From an uncultured Porphyromonadaceae bacterium (GTDB lineage Bacteria > Bacteroidota > Bacteroidia > Bacteroidales > UBA11471): DNA of 64,000 nucleotides. The stretch covers positions 1 through 64,000 of the forward strand of contig URHG01000003.1 of NCBI GenBank assembly GCA_900547555.1, read 5' to 3'. Of this stretch, positions 16,711 to 26,032 are shown piece after piece (the stretch's first letter is position 1; every line of letters starts with the position of its first letter). The position numbers and the translations under genes are program-made. The notes under the pieces are model-generated. The model had not been told where the DNA came from and ran no database searches. It was given only the letters and a program-made list of their open reading frames with translations.

Positions 16711-18735
16711 TCAATTATGGTGTTTCATATCCAATTTTATTTTCTTCAACTCATCGAGCGTGTACACCGGAGCTTCTACACCGTCGGGAAAAGGTAATCC
16801 CGAAAACGTCTGGAAATAGAGCAGGCAGGCATCTTTCCACCACACGGCATCATGCAACTGTATGCGCAAACGCGCCTGTACATGTGCAAAACGGTCGGCA
16901 TCGATATAAGGCTCAACCGATTGCCATATTCCTGCTATTTCCCGCGACCTATCTACTCCACGCTGATACATGAGACAAAGTTCGTCCCACAGAATACGTC
17001 CCGATGCCATGCGATGCGTCCACGGGAGATGGTGAAACCAAAGCAACAACGATTCGGGACAACGGTCGACTTGTTCGTAAATCGAACACAACGGTTCAGC
17101 ATATTGAGACACGGCATTGCTACCCGATATGGTACGGTCGAAACCTATCCCCGAACTGTCGGCCCGATGATAATACGATGGCAGCCAGTCGGGACGCATA
17201 CCCTCGCGATACCCCCAAGGCTCGGGTCCGTAATGATGACCGAAGGCAAACAGGTGGTGCAATCCCAACGGCATCATATAATCGACCGCCGCTTCGCGGG
17301 AAAGCATCATAGCCCGCCGCAGAGGAACGACACAGCGGTCATCGTGTGAAAATGTCAGACACAACCATTCATCGGCGATCGCTTCCGAAGCCAGCGTATC
17401 GCACCAAGCCAAACGTCCAAAAGCATACCAGTTGGCCTGAGCAAAATGATGTCCGCACCAATTCGTATCGAGACCGATATTCGCCACGCCGGCAACGGCC
17501 GTATATTCCTGACCGAAAAGAGTCCCGTCGGTAACCCGAGCGACGGTTGCCCCTTCACCCCCGGCATAGGTATCGCTGTCGAGACACTCCTCATAAAGCG
17601 GTGCAAGGAAAACCAAATGGTGGGAGAATCCCAAATATTCTTGCGTGATCTGAAATTCGGGCATGACCGACGTATGCCGCATGGCCCCGAACAGCGGACT
17701 GAACGGTTCCCGAGGCTGAAAATCTATCGGTCCGTTCTTTACCTGAACAATTACATTTCGACGGAATTTCCCGTCGAGCGGGAGGAACTCGGCATACGCC
17801 TGCTTGGCACGGTCGGTCTCGGTAGGATCATACACAAAAGCCCTCCACATCACAATCCCGCCATACGATTTCAAAGCATCGGCCAGCATATTGGCTCCAT
17901 CGGCATGCGTACGCCCGTAATCCTGCGGGCCGGGCAGACCCTCGGAGTTGGCCTTCACCAAAAATCCCCCGAAATCGGGAATCGAAGCATATATCTCTTT
18001 TACTTTACAATGCCACCACGCGATGACCTGCGGGTCGAGCGGGTCGGCGGTCGGAAGTCCACCCAACGCCGACGGCGAAGAAAAATTGATAGACAGATAC
18101 ACTTTTATCCCGTAAGGACGTAACACGTCGGCAATACGGCGCACTTTATCGATATGCAAAGAATCGAGTACACGAGGAGAGGCATTGACATTATTCAGGA
18201 CCGTCCCGTTGATACCGATCGAGGCATTGGCACGGCCATACGCCCGGTAAAGGGGCAACCGCAGGCTGTCGCTCTCCCACCAAATAGAACGTCCGGCATA
18301 TCCTCGCTCGACACTCCCGTCGAGATTATCCCAATGATTGAGCAGTCGCAAATCATAAGAGGGTTTCTCCCGTAAATCGTATGTATCGGGCATTCTTCCC
18401 GAAGCATAATCGCGCAACACGCGGTAAGTCCCATAAAGAGCCGCCCGCTCGCTGCCTCCGGCAATTACCAATAGGCCGTCGACCGTGCGTACGATAAACT
18501 CTTCTTCTGCCAATGTGTGTAATTCGCTTTTCGGGATATAATGCCGCAAATGCCTATCGTGTGCCGTCGCCGCATAACTTTTCACCGGCAAGGTTTCCAA
18601 TTCAAAACGGGCGATTTCAAGGGTCGAAAGACCGGCGGGCATTTCTCCGGCAACAGGAAGCCACAACCGGCTTCCGTCTTCGGCACGAAGAGCGACTGTC
18701 AAGGACAGAAACAGGACAAAAAAAATTTTCTTCAT
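16711..18735 (-). CDS. aguA: Alpha-glucuronidase, GH67
   Basis: Removes (4-O-methyl-)glucuronic acid from the ends of xylo-oligosaccharides. The 674-residue protein has a signal peptide (1-17). Its GH67 domains are an N-terminal beta domain, a central barrel and a C-terminal helical dimerisation domain. The catalytic set is visible with the family spacing: acid Glu265 in KANSEG, then Asp338 in KNGPIDFQPREP and Glu366 in FQITQEYLG (offsets 73 and 28, as in Cellvibrio GlcA67A). ATG 18735 begins the signal peptide. It lies 24 bp after the SGNH esterase gene in a leftward operon. Confidence 0.95.
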   Translation of the reverse strand: MKKIFFVLFLSLTVALRAEDGSRLWLPVAGEMPAGLSTLEIARFELETLPVKSYAATAHDRHLRHYIPKSELHTLAEEEFIVRTVDGLLVIAGGSERAALYGTYRVLRDYASGRMPDTYDLREKPSYDLRLLNHWDNLDGSVERGYAGRSIWWESDSLRLPLYRAYGRANASIGINGTVLNNVNASPRVLDSLHIDKVRRIADVLRPYGIKVYLSINFSSPSALGGLPTADPLDPQVIAWWHCKVKEIYASIPDFGGFLVKANSEGLPGPQDYGRTHADGANMLADALKSYGGIVMWRAFVYDPTETDRAKQAYAEFLPLDGKFRRNVIVQVKNGPIDFQPREPFSPLFGAMRHTSVMPEFQITQEYLGFSHHLVFLAPLYEECLDSDTYAGGEGATVARVTDGTLFGQEYTAVAGVANIGLDTNWCGHHFAQANWYAFGRLAWCDTLASEAIADEWLCLTFSHDDRCVVPLRRAMMLSREAAVDYMMPLGLHHLFAFGHHYGPEPWGYREGMRPDWLPSYYHRADSSGIGFDRTISGSNAVSQYAEPLCSIYEQVDRCPESLLLWFHHLPWTHRMASGRILWDELCLMYQRGVDRSREIAGIWQSVEPYIDADRFAHVQARLRIQLHDAVWWKDACLLYFQTFSGLPFPDGVEAPVYTLDELKKIKLDMKHHN

Positions 18736-18759
18736 ATATGAAACAAGCACTTTATTATC

Positions 18760-20688
18760 TTACGGGACTATCCGTATCTCGAAAGGCGATGCGGGCAATC
18801 CCGCCTCATTGTACAAATAAACACCTGCCGGATTATCGGCCCAAGCATAGCGCACGCAGCAAGGACTCCCAACCGGAGATTGCAAACACACCGTATCTTC
18901 CCCGACAGAAAGGACGTGCGCCCACACATGACGGTCATCACTCCCTGCCACAGAAAAGCCCGTCACCGCACTATCGGCGACGAGCGGAGAGCCTCCGGTG
19001 TCGAATCGCAAGCGTAAAGTACCCCCTTCGCACTTCACCTCCTTTATCATCGGAGACGACAGTTCTCTACCATCGTAAGACAAGCGGAACAGTTCCCGCG
19101 CAACACGGTCGGCCACCGTTTTTTTGTCGAGGGGGTGAATGTCGTTCCACTCGCCGGTATCGATTGTTACTGCCAATCCCACCCGAGGGACGGACAGGGA
19201 AACGAGACGCTGTACCTCCCGCATGGCTGCCCAATCGCTTTCGGTCGGGTCATTCCGCTCCGGCATAAACCGGGGCAGCTGCACCACCACAAAAGGCAAA
19301 TCGCCATTGCCCAGCAACGCTCGCCATGAGCCGATGAGCCGGGGCAACAAATCGGCATAGCGACGGGTATCGCCGGTATTCGACTCGCCCTGATACCACA
19401 CGACTGCCCGCATACCGTAAGAGAGCAAGGGTGCCATCATACTATTGTACAATGCCGTAGGCTGCCAACGGAAAAACGTCTCTCCGGGCAGCGAAGGCAT
19501 CACGGCACCCCGGCAAAAAAGCCACTCTCCCGTAAGCGGTATTTCATACCCTTCCTGCTCAATCTTATACGGTTTGTCGGGAACAATCCCGGGACGGCCC
19601 GTATAACTGATAAGCCGCACGGCAACCACATTGTCTCCGTTCTCATGCAATATTCCGGGGGGAATGATATATTTTCGGGGCGGATACCGATAAGAAGTCG
19701 CCCCTATGCACACGCCGTTTACAAAGACCGAATCGGCATCGACCCAGCAGCCCAGACGCAACAAAGCAGGCTGACGGGTATCGAGCCCCGAAGCGGAAAA
19801 ATGACGACGCCACCACGTAGAGCCGTTGACCGGTCGTCCGGCCGCATCGCAAGTCCAAGACAGGTCGAAAATGTCTTGTCTTTTCCACAAACTGTCCAGA
19901 ATATCGAAAGCCGACCACCGCGCACAACCGGGATCTTCCCGGTTGAGGGCTTCGACCCAAAGGCGTCGACGCAAACGCTCGCCCCGTTCGACCGTCCGTA
20001 TATATTCATCGTTCTTATTTACCGCCAAAGTATGGGCAATCGACGGGAAATCGCCGAGCGCTTCCTCACTCAACCACGACTCGATCGTAGAGCCTCCGAC
20101 CGCATTATTGACAATACCTACGGGAACACCCGTGCAGTCATATAACTTACGCGCCAAGAAATAGCCCAATGCCGAAAAATCCATCGCCGAACCGGGCGTA
20201 AGGGCCTCCCAACGACACGGAGGCAGGTCGTCTTGCGGCCCGTGAAATGTGTACGTTGTCGGGATTCGCAACTGTCGGATGGCCGGATTCTCATAAACAG
20301 ACACTTCATCGGCAAAAAGATCGATTACTCGGGAAACCGGCAATTCCATATTGGACTGCCCGGCACACAAAATCACATCTCCTACCCACACATCGGTAAG
20401 AACCGTATCATTGATCGACATCTCATAGGGGCCTCCGGGTTTCTGTTTCGGCAGCTCGATAATCCAATCTCCCCGGTTATCGGCCTTCGTGCGATATTTC
20501 TTTCCTCGAAAGACCATCTCTATCCTCTCGCCGGCGTCGCTCCACCCGCGCAACGTAAGCGGATGTTCCCGCTGCAAAACCATTCCCGAAGAGAAAATAT
20601 ACGGCAGGCGTACCCGCGCCGGCGAGACATGCGCACTCACGCACCACAACCCGATGGAAAGAACAAAAATGAGCAGAAAATTTTTCAT
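18760..20688 (-). CDS. Secreted sialate O-acetylesterase-like SGNH esterase
   Basis: A 642-residue protein with signal peptide (about 1-20). The SASA/DUF303-type catalytic region starts VILCAGQSNMELPVS with nucleophile Ser112, continues through NNAVGGSTIESWLS, and includes VVWYQGESNT and the late NDIHPLDKKTVADR with the catalytic Asp/His. An inserted beta-galactosidase-like jelly-roll (about 255-400) interrupts the fold, a layout shared with CE20-type glycan acetylesterases. Because aguA follows, acetylated glucuronoxylan is a likelier substrate than sialic acid (inference). ATG 20688 starts the signal peptide. Confidence 0.85.
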   Translation of the reverse strand: MKNFLLIFVLSIGLWCVSAHVSPARVRLPYIFSSGMVLQREHPLTLRGWSDAGERIEMVFRGKKYRTKADNRGDWIIELPKQKPGGPYEMSINDTVLTDVWVGDVILCAGQSNMELPVSRVIDLFADEVSVYENPAIRQLRIPTTYTFHGPQDDLPPCRWEALTPGSAMDFSALGYFLARKLYDCTGVPVGIVNNAVGGSTIESWLSEEALGDFPSIAHTLAVNKNDEYIRTVERGERLRRRLWVEALNREDPGCARWSAFDILDSLWKRQDIFDLSWTCDAAGRPVNGSTWWRRHFSASGLDTRQPALLRLGCWVDADSVFVNGVCIGATSYRYPPRKYIIPPGILHENGDNVVAVRLISYTGRPGIVPDKPYKIEQEGYEIPLTGEWLFCRGAVMPSLPGETFFRWQPTALYNSMMAPLLSYGMRAVVWYQGESNTGDTRRYADLLPRLIGSWRALLGNGDLPFVVVQLPRFMPERNDPTESDWAAMREVQRLVSLSVPRVGLAVTIDTGEWNDIHPLDKKTVADRVARELFRLSYDGRELSSPMIKEVKCEGGTLRLRFDTGGSPLVADSAVTGFSVAGSDDRHVWAHVLSVGEDTVCLQSPVGSPCCVRYAWADNPAGVYLYNEAGLPASPFEIRIVP

Positions 20689-20776
20689 GGTACGGTATAA
20701 AAAACGATTCGGTAAAGCCCGCCCGAGCAAAGCCTTTAAAACCTATCGGCCAAGATGCCGCGATAGCAACAGACTA

Positions 20777-21238
20777 CTACTCCTCATCGTCGGACTGGAC
20801 GTCGCGACACGCATTCTCGCAAAGCGAACACATTTCGCGATACTCGTTCCAATCGGGATCTTTCTCGGTATAAATCGTAATAGGCAGTTGCTCAAAAGGG
20901 GCTAATGCCTGATTGAGACGCTCGCCGAATGCAGGAATGTTGCGGGTATAAAAAATCCACGTCCGTGCCCCGTCGCCGGTATATACGCCGGTAAGTATCG
21001 AAAGTTTGTCTTTCTCCATCGCTTTTTGCAAAGCCTCCTGCGGGGCCTCCATGCGTTTGGATTCCGTTTCGTCGGGCATGCCGTTGACGGTACGTGCGTA
21101 CGGCCACGTAATCTCCACCCGCTCCCCGAACTTTCCCGACGCCATAAACGCATCTATTTCATCACGGCCGCACACGATGACCATAGCCCCGCTTTCGCCT
21201 TCGGTTACGGAGGTAAACCAGTTATTCGTCAATTTCAT
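20777..21238 (-). CDS. DUF695 protein
   Basis: A 153-residue soluble acidic protein matching the DUF695 pattern: NNWFTSVTEGESGAMVIVCGR at the N-terminus, a central basic-acidic helix, TGVYTGDGARTWIFYTRN, and the acidic tail DWNEYREMC. Function unknown; two Cys pairs (MCSLCENAC near 136-144) are notable. It precedes the SGNH esterase on the same strand with an 88-bp gap, so co-transcription is possible but the function looks unrelated. Confidence 0.8.
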   Translation of the reverse strand: MKLTNNWFTSVTEGESGAMVIVCGRDEIDAFMASGKFGERVEITWPYARTVNGMPDETESKRMEAPQEALQKAMEKDKLSILTGVYTGDGARTWIFYTRNIPAFGERLNQALAPFEQLPITIYTEKDPDWNEYREMCSLCENACRDVQSDDEE

Positions 21239-21314
21239 ACGTTCTCATTTTTACGGTCATACATAGATATAGAAAAATAAGGAAAAATCATTTTCTTTTT
21301 ACTTCATATCTGTA

Positions 21315-21330
21315 CAAATGTACAAAAATA
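21315..21330 (-). promoter_or_regulatory. Two overlapping -7-like boxes upstream of DUF695
   Basis: On the minus strand TACATTTG (21315-21322) and TATTTTTG (21323-21330) both match TAnnTTTG. No clear -33 is seen at the right distance. The leader would be about 70-85 nt. Confidence 0.4.
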
Positions 21331-21578
21331 ACCCTTGCCCGAAAGTAGCACAGAAAAAATTTTTATCTATACGCAATTATTTTCGGAGATAAAATCTTCC
21401 TCATAACCGATAACCGACTTTCGGCGTACCGACCGATACGTACACCACCTACTGCTCCGAGCGAGCGTCATAAGCTCCACAAAGGACTCCTCTATTTAGA
21501 GAGTAAAGATTTTTGAACTCCTACATAATCCTCTTATGAACAAATGCGAGGAATCCCCCGATAAGTGCACCCAACTTT

Positions 21579-21789
21579 GTCATTCCGAATGAATATGAGG
21601 AATCTCCTGTTTTCTATCGGTCGAGATTCTTCCTCCTTACAGTCGTCAGAATGACACACTTGTCATTCCGAGCGTATGCGAGGAATCTCTATGTCATCTC
21701 GAACCCGCCACGAGCGATGTGAGAGATCTCATGCCATGCGCTCACTTTGCAGGAGATTTTTCGGCATTCCGCACCTCAGAATGACAGGG
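21579..21789. repeat. Dispersed repeat cluster 1
   Basis: Five degenerate 30-42-bp units in mixed orientation: 21579-21610 (+), 21625-21656 (-), 21661-21690 (+), 21691-21732 (+, diverged), 21752-21789 (-). The + form starts TGTCATTCyGA and ends AGGAATCTC, with variable inner bases that often form an imperfect palindrome. The rest of the 680-bp gene-free stretch 21239-21919 holds the DUF695 promoter region and the LRR-gene terminator. Confidence 0.8.
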
Positions 21790-21811
21790 ACATTGGGATT
21801 GTAGGAAAAAG

Positions 21812-21843
21812 AACGTGTTGCACCCCAATAGATGCAACACGTT
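21812..21843 (-). terminator. Terminator of the LRR gene
   Basis: An 11-bp perfect stem (AACGTGTTGCA/TGCAACACGTT) with a 10-nt loop, followed on the minus strand by CTTTTTCC. It is placed 77 bp after the present stop and 35 bp after the probable original stop of the LRR gene. Confidence 0.8.
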
Positions 21844-21919
21844 TCCGCACATAGAAGATTGTGATATGAAGAATAATCTATGGCACGATGATTTTATGGG
21901 TTGTCAATGCTCCAGCACT

Positions 21920-23182
21920 TTACAGAACAACAAAGTACATTCCCTTATCCAAACCCTCGATGCAAATTTGTTTGCTTGATGGGTCGGGTATAACCGAACG
22001 GATAAGTTGCCCGTTAGGGTTATATATCGATATATTTCCTTGTAACGCAACATTTTCCACCATAAGGTTTCTCCCAACGATTCGTATTGTTTCAGACCCC
22101 TTTTGGGGTACATCGATTCCCCCAAAATCCACTTCTATAATTTCTGCAAAATAAGGACTCCATGCGTCATATCCTGTCGAACCTTTGGGGACATAGAGTT
22201 TACACCATTGACTTATTAGGGAAAAAGGAGATCCCGTACATTGTGGAGCATTAGTAGGCTTACATATAAATTCATACAATTGCGAACAATTCCAAAAGGC
22301 ATCATCTCCGATGGAGGTAACGCTTTCGGGAATCGTAACAGAGGTTAATCCGGTATCGCTAAATGCGTTATCTCCAATAGTGGTAACACTCCCTGGAATC
22401 ATTACCGAGGTTAATCCAGTATTGCTAAATGCGTTATTTCCAATAGTGGTAACACCTTCGGAAATCGTTACCCATTTTAATTGTGTACAGTCCGAAAAGG
22501 CATAACTTTCAATAGAGGTAATGCCTTCGGAAGTGGTAACGCCTTCGGAAATCGTTACCGATTTTAATTGTGTACAGCCCGAAAAGGTATAACTTTCAAT
22601 AGAGGTAACACTCCTGGGAATCGTTACCGAGGTTAATCTGGTATTGCTAAATGCGCTATCTCCAATAGAGGTGACACTCCCTGGAATCGTTACCGAGGTT
22701 AATCGGGTACTTCTAAATGCGTTATCTCCAATAGAGGCAACGCCTTCGGAAATCGTTACCGATTCTAATTGTGTACAGCCCGAAAAGGCAGAACGTCCAA
22801 TAGAGGTGACATTCCCTAGAATTGTTACCGATTTTAATTGTGTACAGTCTGAAAAGGCAGAACGTCCAATAGAGGTAACAGTCTCGGGAATCGTTACCGA
22901 TATGACAGAACATTGCTCAAAAGCATTATCGACAATAGCTATAACTTTATAGGAAATACCTGTAACATTTTGAGTAACAGATCCTGGAATTAGGAAAGAA
23001 CCCGTGTATAACTTGTTATTGGGTGCCGACACAACGGCGACCGTACGTTCCGCTTCCGAAATAATGTCGTAAAACAGACCATCGTTTTGAAAGTCGTATG
23101 CCTGAACCGACAGGGTATATGTAATCGCAAATGCGATTACAATACACCTATATATAATCCCCTTTTTCACATCGTTTGGCAT
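21920..23182 (-). CDS. BspA-like LRR protein with truncated T9SS sorting domain
   Basis: A 420-residue secreted protein with signal peptide (about 1-28). Ten or so LRR_5 (Treponema pallidum/BspA-type) repeats of about 23 residues occupy residues 70-320, with the repeating VTIPGSVTSIGDSAFS pattern. Such proteins are surface adhesins or binding proteins. The C-terminal region (about 350-420) is a type IX secretion type A sorting domain: NISIYNPNGQLIRSV and GLDKGMYFVVL. The TAA at 21920-21922 interrupts it. Reading through gives SAGALTTHKIIVP and a stop at 21878, exactly the missing last strand of the sorting signal. So it is probably a nonsense mutant of a 434-residue cargo. It follows the GIY-YIG gene by 15 bp. 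Confidence 0.85.
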   Translation of the reverse strand: MPNDVKKGIIYRCIVIAFAITYTLSVQAYDFQNDGLFYDIISEAERTVAVVSAPNNKLYTGSFLIPGSVTQNVTGISYKVIAIVDNAFEQCSVISVTIPETVTSIGRSAFSDCTQLKSVTILGNVTSIGRSAFSGCTQLESVTISEGVASIGDNAFRSTRLTSVTIPGSVTSIGDSAFSNTRLTSVTIPRSVTSIESYTFSGCTQLKSVTISEGVTTSEGITSIESYAFSDCTQLKWVTISEGVTTIGNNAFSNTGLTSVMIPGSVTTIGDNAFSDTGLTSVTIPESVTSIGDDAFWNCSQLYEFICKPTNAPQCTGSPFSLISQWCKLYVPKGSTGYDAWSPYFAEIIEVDFGGIDVPQKGSETIRIVGRNLMVENVALQGNISIYNPNGQLIRSVIPDPSSKQICIEGLDKGMYFVVL

Positions 23183-23197
23183 CTTTGTTGCGTACTT

Positions 23198-23615
23198 TTA
23201 AAAAGATTTGTTCAGACAAGGAAGTTTTCCTTTTTTCTCGAAATATTCCTGCATGAGGCAGGCTTCCACGTATGCCGGCAGTATTTTCTTCTCATCTACG
23301 ATAAACCATTTGATAACCAGCTTTTTCAAAGAGGGATCACTATCCAGTATCTCTTTGAAAAAGATTTGGCGTTTTTTCCCACCCTGTTTATTGTTGATGC
23401 GTTCGCGGAGATTTTGTTCTTTATAAGTGCCGTCTTTTTCTAATGTTCCACTTTTCCCTATATACAGAATTTCTCCCTCGGGAGTGTTGGCACATATTAT
23501 ATACGCCGTATCCGTTGGGTATCGAAGAGGTCTGTAAAGAAAGTTTGTCCATAGCTGAAAAAGTACAAACCCCTTGTTTACAATTTTTCAAAATGTCTTT
23601 ATAATTATTTATCAT
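23198..23615 (-). pseudogene. Frameshifted GIY-YIG domain gene
   Basis: From ATG 23615 the frame gives 39 residues ending PNGYGVY. A two-base shift in an AT-rich stretch (about 23493-23504) then leads to the continuing frame IICANTPEGEILYIGKSG and about 80 more residues ending CLNKSF before TAA at 23198-23200. Together they make a GIY-YIG nuclease-like domain (GVY...LYIGKS, then NLRERINNKQGG, and a Glu in YVEACLMQEY) of about 139 residues. As written the protein stops early at 23421. It could be a pseudogene, AT-repeat slippage or an assembly error. The function of the intact protein (DNA cleavage) is by family only. Confidence 0.75.
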
Positions 23616-23720
23616 ACCAATTAGGTTTTAATTTTTAATCGTTGCAAAGAATACTATATAAACAAATAAAGCAAATATTATTCATTAATATTTGTGAAAT
23701 AAGGCAATGCGATCAGGTAA

Positions 23721-23758
23721 AGATTCTTCACTTCGCTTACGCTGCGTGCAGAATGACA
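23721..23758 (-). repeat. Solitary dispersed repeat unit
   Basis: One unit of the same repeat family, in the minus orientation (AGATTCTTC...AGAATGACA), lies in the 213-bp gap upstream of the GIY-YIG gene and next to the peptidase terminator. Confidence 0.75.
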
Positions 23759-23780
23759 AGTGGATATTTTGGGGTATATA

Positions 23781-23812
23781 CCGAAAAAGCCGCTGTCAAG
23801 CGGCTTTTTCGG
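23781..23812 (-). terminator. Terminator of the S46 peptidase gene
   Basis: A 14-bp perfect stem (CCGAAAAAGCCGCT/AGCGGCTTTTTCGG) with a GTCA loop. On the minus strand the GC core is followed by TTTTTCGG. It begins 16 bp after the stop codon. Confidence 0.9.
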
Positions 23813-23828
23813 TTGAGGAAAGAGGTCT

Positions 23829-25988
23829 TTATCGTATGATGGTCATTTCATCGATAAGATTTTTGGCTCCGGCATATTTGTCGATAATAAAAAGTACGTA
23901 ACGTATATCGACATTGATACAGCGTTGCAGATCTTTCTCGAAAACGATGTCGCCGCTCATAGCTTCCCAGTTACCGTCGAAGGCTGCGCCGATCAATTCG
24001 CCGTTGGCATTGATGACGGGGCTGCCCGAGTTGCCGCCCGTAATATCGTTGTTACTGAGGAAACAGCAAGGCAGGTCGCCGTTTTCCATAGCATATTCGC
24101 CGAAGTCTTTATTGGCAATCAACTCTTTGAGCTTGGCCGGCACGACAAATTCCCAGTTGTCGGGATCTTCTTTTTCGAGAATACCCCGCTGTGTGGTGTA
24201 ATAACGGTAATCCACGCCGTCGGCAGGCGAATAGGGCAATACGTTACCGTAGGTCATGCGTATGGTAAAGTTGGCATCGGGGTAGGTCGGGGCGTCGCCG
24301 GCCATGTCGAGCAGACCTTTGATATAAATTTTCTTGGCACGGGTCAAGCGGTCGTTCAGCGGTTTACGTTTGCCAGAGAGTTCTATTGATTTCTCTACAT
24401 ATGCATTGCGGAGGGCTACCATCAGATCGCTTTCGAGCGCTTTGGCCGAAGGCTTTTTACAGAATTTCTCGAAATTGTCATCACCGGCAAATACCGATTT
24501 CTCGAATGCCGCATCGACATAACGATCGATGTCTCCCTTGAATTTTTTATCGATGAGGTCGAAGATAGCGAGACGTTCCCCCTCGGGTACGGCATCGCGG
24601 TAAGCTTTCAACATGGCTTTGGCTACCCGACGGTCGACCTTCCGGTTATAGTTTTTGTCGGCGAACTTGTCGTAGTTTTCTTTCAAAATCGTCATCAGAG
24701 AATCGACACGGGGCCGGTTCTTTTCTTTGAGCGCCTTTATCAATGCGCCCGTAGGCGGTACTTGAGAAAACTCCACAGCAATGGCGATGCCTTCGAGCAA
24801 CTGGTAGTAAGCATAATTGACCGACGAAAGTTCTTTCATGACGGCTTCGATACTGTCGAGGGCGGCAATGTATTCGGGATGGTTGTTGGCACGCGACCAC
24901 CGGCGCAATGCCTCTTCTTCTTTTTGTTTCTCTCCGATGACGTCCAGTTTGTCGATACCCCGGTTCATGCCGATGGCGTTTTTATGATAGTTGCTCGAAC
25001 GGGCGTATTTGCTGGCGTACTGTATACGCACGGCAGGGTCGGCCAGCATCTCATCGAGCATTTCGGCCTGACGCACACCGCGCATGTTGATACGGGTGGC
25101 ATTTACCACATCGCGCATGTCTTCGATTTCCCATGAAGTATAGTAACGGTTGGTCGTACCGGGAAATCCCATAATCATGGCATAGTCGTTTTCGGCAACG
25201 CCTTTCAATGAGATATTGAAGTAACGTTTGGGTTTCATCGGCACATTGTCGGCACTGTACTCGGCCGGTTTTCCGTCGGGAGCGGTGTACACGCGGAAGA
25301 GAGAGAAGTCGCCCGTGTGGCGAGGCCACATCCAGTTGTCGGTATCGGCGCCGAATTTTCCGATCGACGAAGGGGGCGCTCCTACCATACGCACGTCGTT
25401 GTAAACGGTAATGGTGAACATGAAGTAACGGTTGCCGCCATAAAAGGGTTTAATGACGACTTCGGCAAAAGGGTTCTCGGCAAGAAATTCTTCACCGGCC
25501 ATTTTACGAGCCTGCTTGTTGAGAAAAAGGGTGCTGAATGCGTTCATCTCATTACCCGATTCCTCCACAGCTTTATTGATGCTGTCGGTAACTTCTTCGA
25601 TCTTTTCGATGAAACGTACCTGCAACCCCGGCGTAGGAAGTTCGTCTTTCTTCTCCATTGCCCAGAAACCGTCGGTCAAGTAATCATGTTCGACGGTACT
25701 ATGCTGCTGTATGGCATCGTATCCGCAGTGGTGGTTGGTAAGGATAAGCCCTTCGGGCGATATGATTTCACCGGTACAGCCTCCGCCGAAAATGACGACG
25801 GCATCTTTCATCGAAGTAGTGTCGGGACTGTAAATATCATCGATGTCGATAAGCAAACCGGCTTTTTTCAGCTGTTCGCTATTTTGCTGTTTGAGAAAAG
25901 GGAGAAGCCACATACCCTCGTCGGCCATTGCCGGCGAAACGGCAAATGTGGCGGCGAGCAGGGCTGTCAGAGTGTTTTTTAACTTCAT
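23829..25988 (-). CDS. S46 dipeptidyl-peptidase, DPP7-like
   Basis: A 719-residue periplasmic serine peptidase that releases dipeptides from the N-terminus of oligopeptides, feeding amino-acid catabolism. Signal peptide 1-22 (cleavage near PAMA-D). The chymotrypsin-like catalytic parts are visible: His in ILTNHHCGYDA, Asp in the WMWPRHTGDFS region, and Ser in GGNSGSPV. The specificity position in IGAAFDGNWEAMSGDI is Gly, the DPP7 state (hydrophobic P1); the acidic-specific DPP11 has Arg there. ATG 25988 begins the signal peptide; 29 further in-frame residues upstream are rejected. It lies 44 bp after the SDR gene, which may be co-transcribed with it. Confidence 0.93.
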   Translation of the reverse strand: MKLKNTLTALLAATFAVSPAMADEGMWLLPFLKQQNSEQLKKAGLLIDIDDIYSPDTTSMKDAVVIFGGGCTGEIISPEGLILTNHHCGYDAIQQHSTVEHDYLTDGFWAMEKKDELPTPGLQVRFIEKIEEVTDSINKAVEESGNEMNAFSTLFLNKQARKMAGEEFLAENPFAEVVIKPFYGGNRYFMFTITVYNDVRMVGAPPSSIGKFGADTDNWMWPRHTGDFSLFRVYTAPDGKPAEYSADNVPMKPKRYFNISLKGVAENDYAMIMGFPGTTNRYYTSWEIEDMRDVVNATRINMRGVRQAEMLDEMLADPAVRIQYASKYARSSNYHKNAIGMNRGIDKLDVIGEKQKEEEALRRWSRANNHPEYIAALDSIEAVMKELSSVNYAYYQLLEGIAIAVEFSQVPPTGALIKALKEKNRPRVDSLMTILKENYDKFADKNYNRKVDRRVAKAMLKAYRDAVPEGERLAIFDLIDKKFKGDIDRYVDAAFEKSVFAGDDNFEKFCKKPSAKALESDLMVALRNAYVEKSIELSGKRKPLNDRLTRAKKIYIKGLLDMAGDAPTYPDANFTIRMTYGNVLPYSPADGVDYRYYTTQRGILEKEDPDNWEFVVPAKLKELIANKDFGEYAMENGDLPCCFLSNNDITGGNSGSPVINANGELIGAAFDGNWEAMSGDIVFEKDLQRCINVDIRYVLFIIDKYAGAKNLIDEMTIIR

Positions 25989-26032
25989 AAGGTTCGTTTT
26001 TAGTATGTTTTGTTTCGGTTTGTGTTTTGTCG

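Noticed and set aside
22300..22960. Repetitive DNA that could be a minisatellite or CRISPR
   Set aside because: The periodicity (about 69 bp) corresponds to LRR repeats of the coding sequence on the minus strand.
23829..25988. DPP11 (Asp/Glu-specific) assignment
   Set aside because: The specificity position in AFDGNWE is Gly rather than Arg, which favours the DPP7 type.
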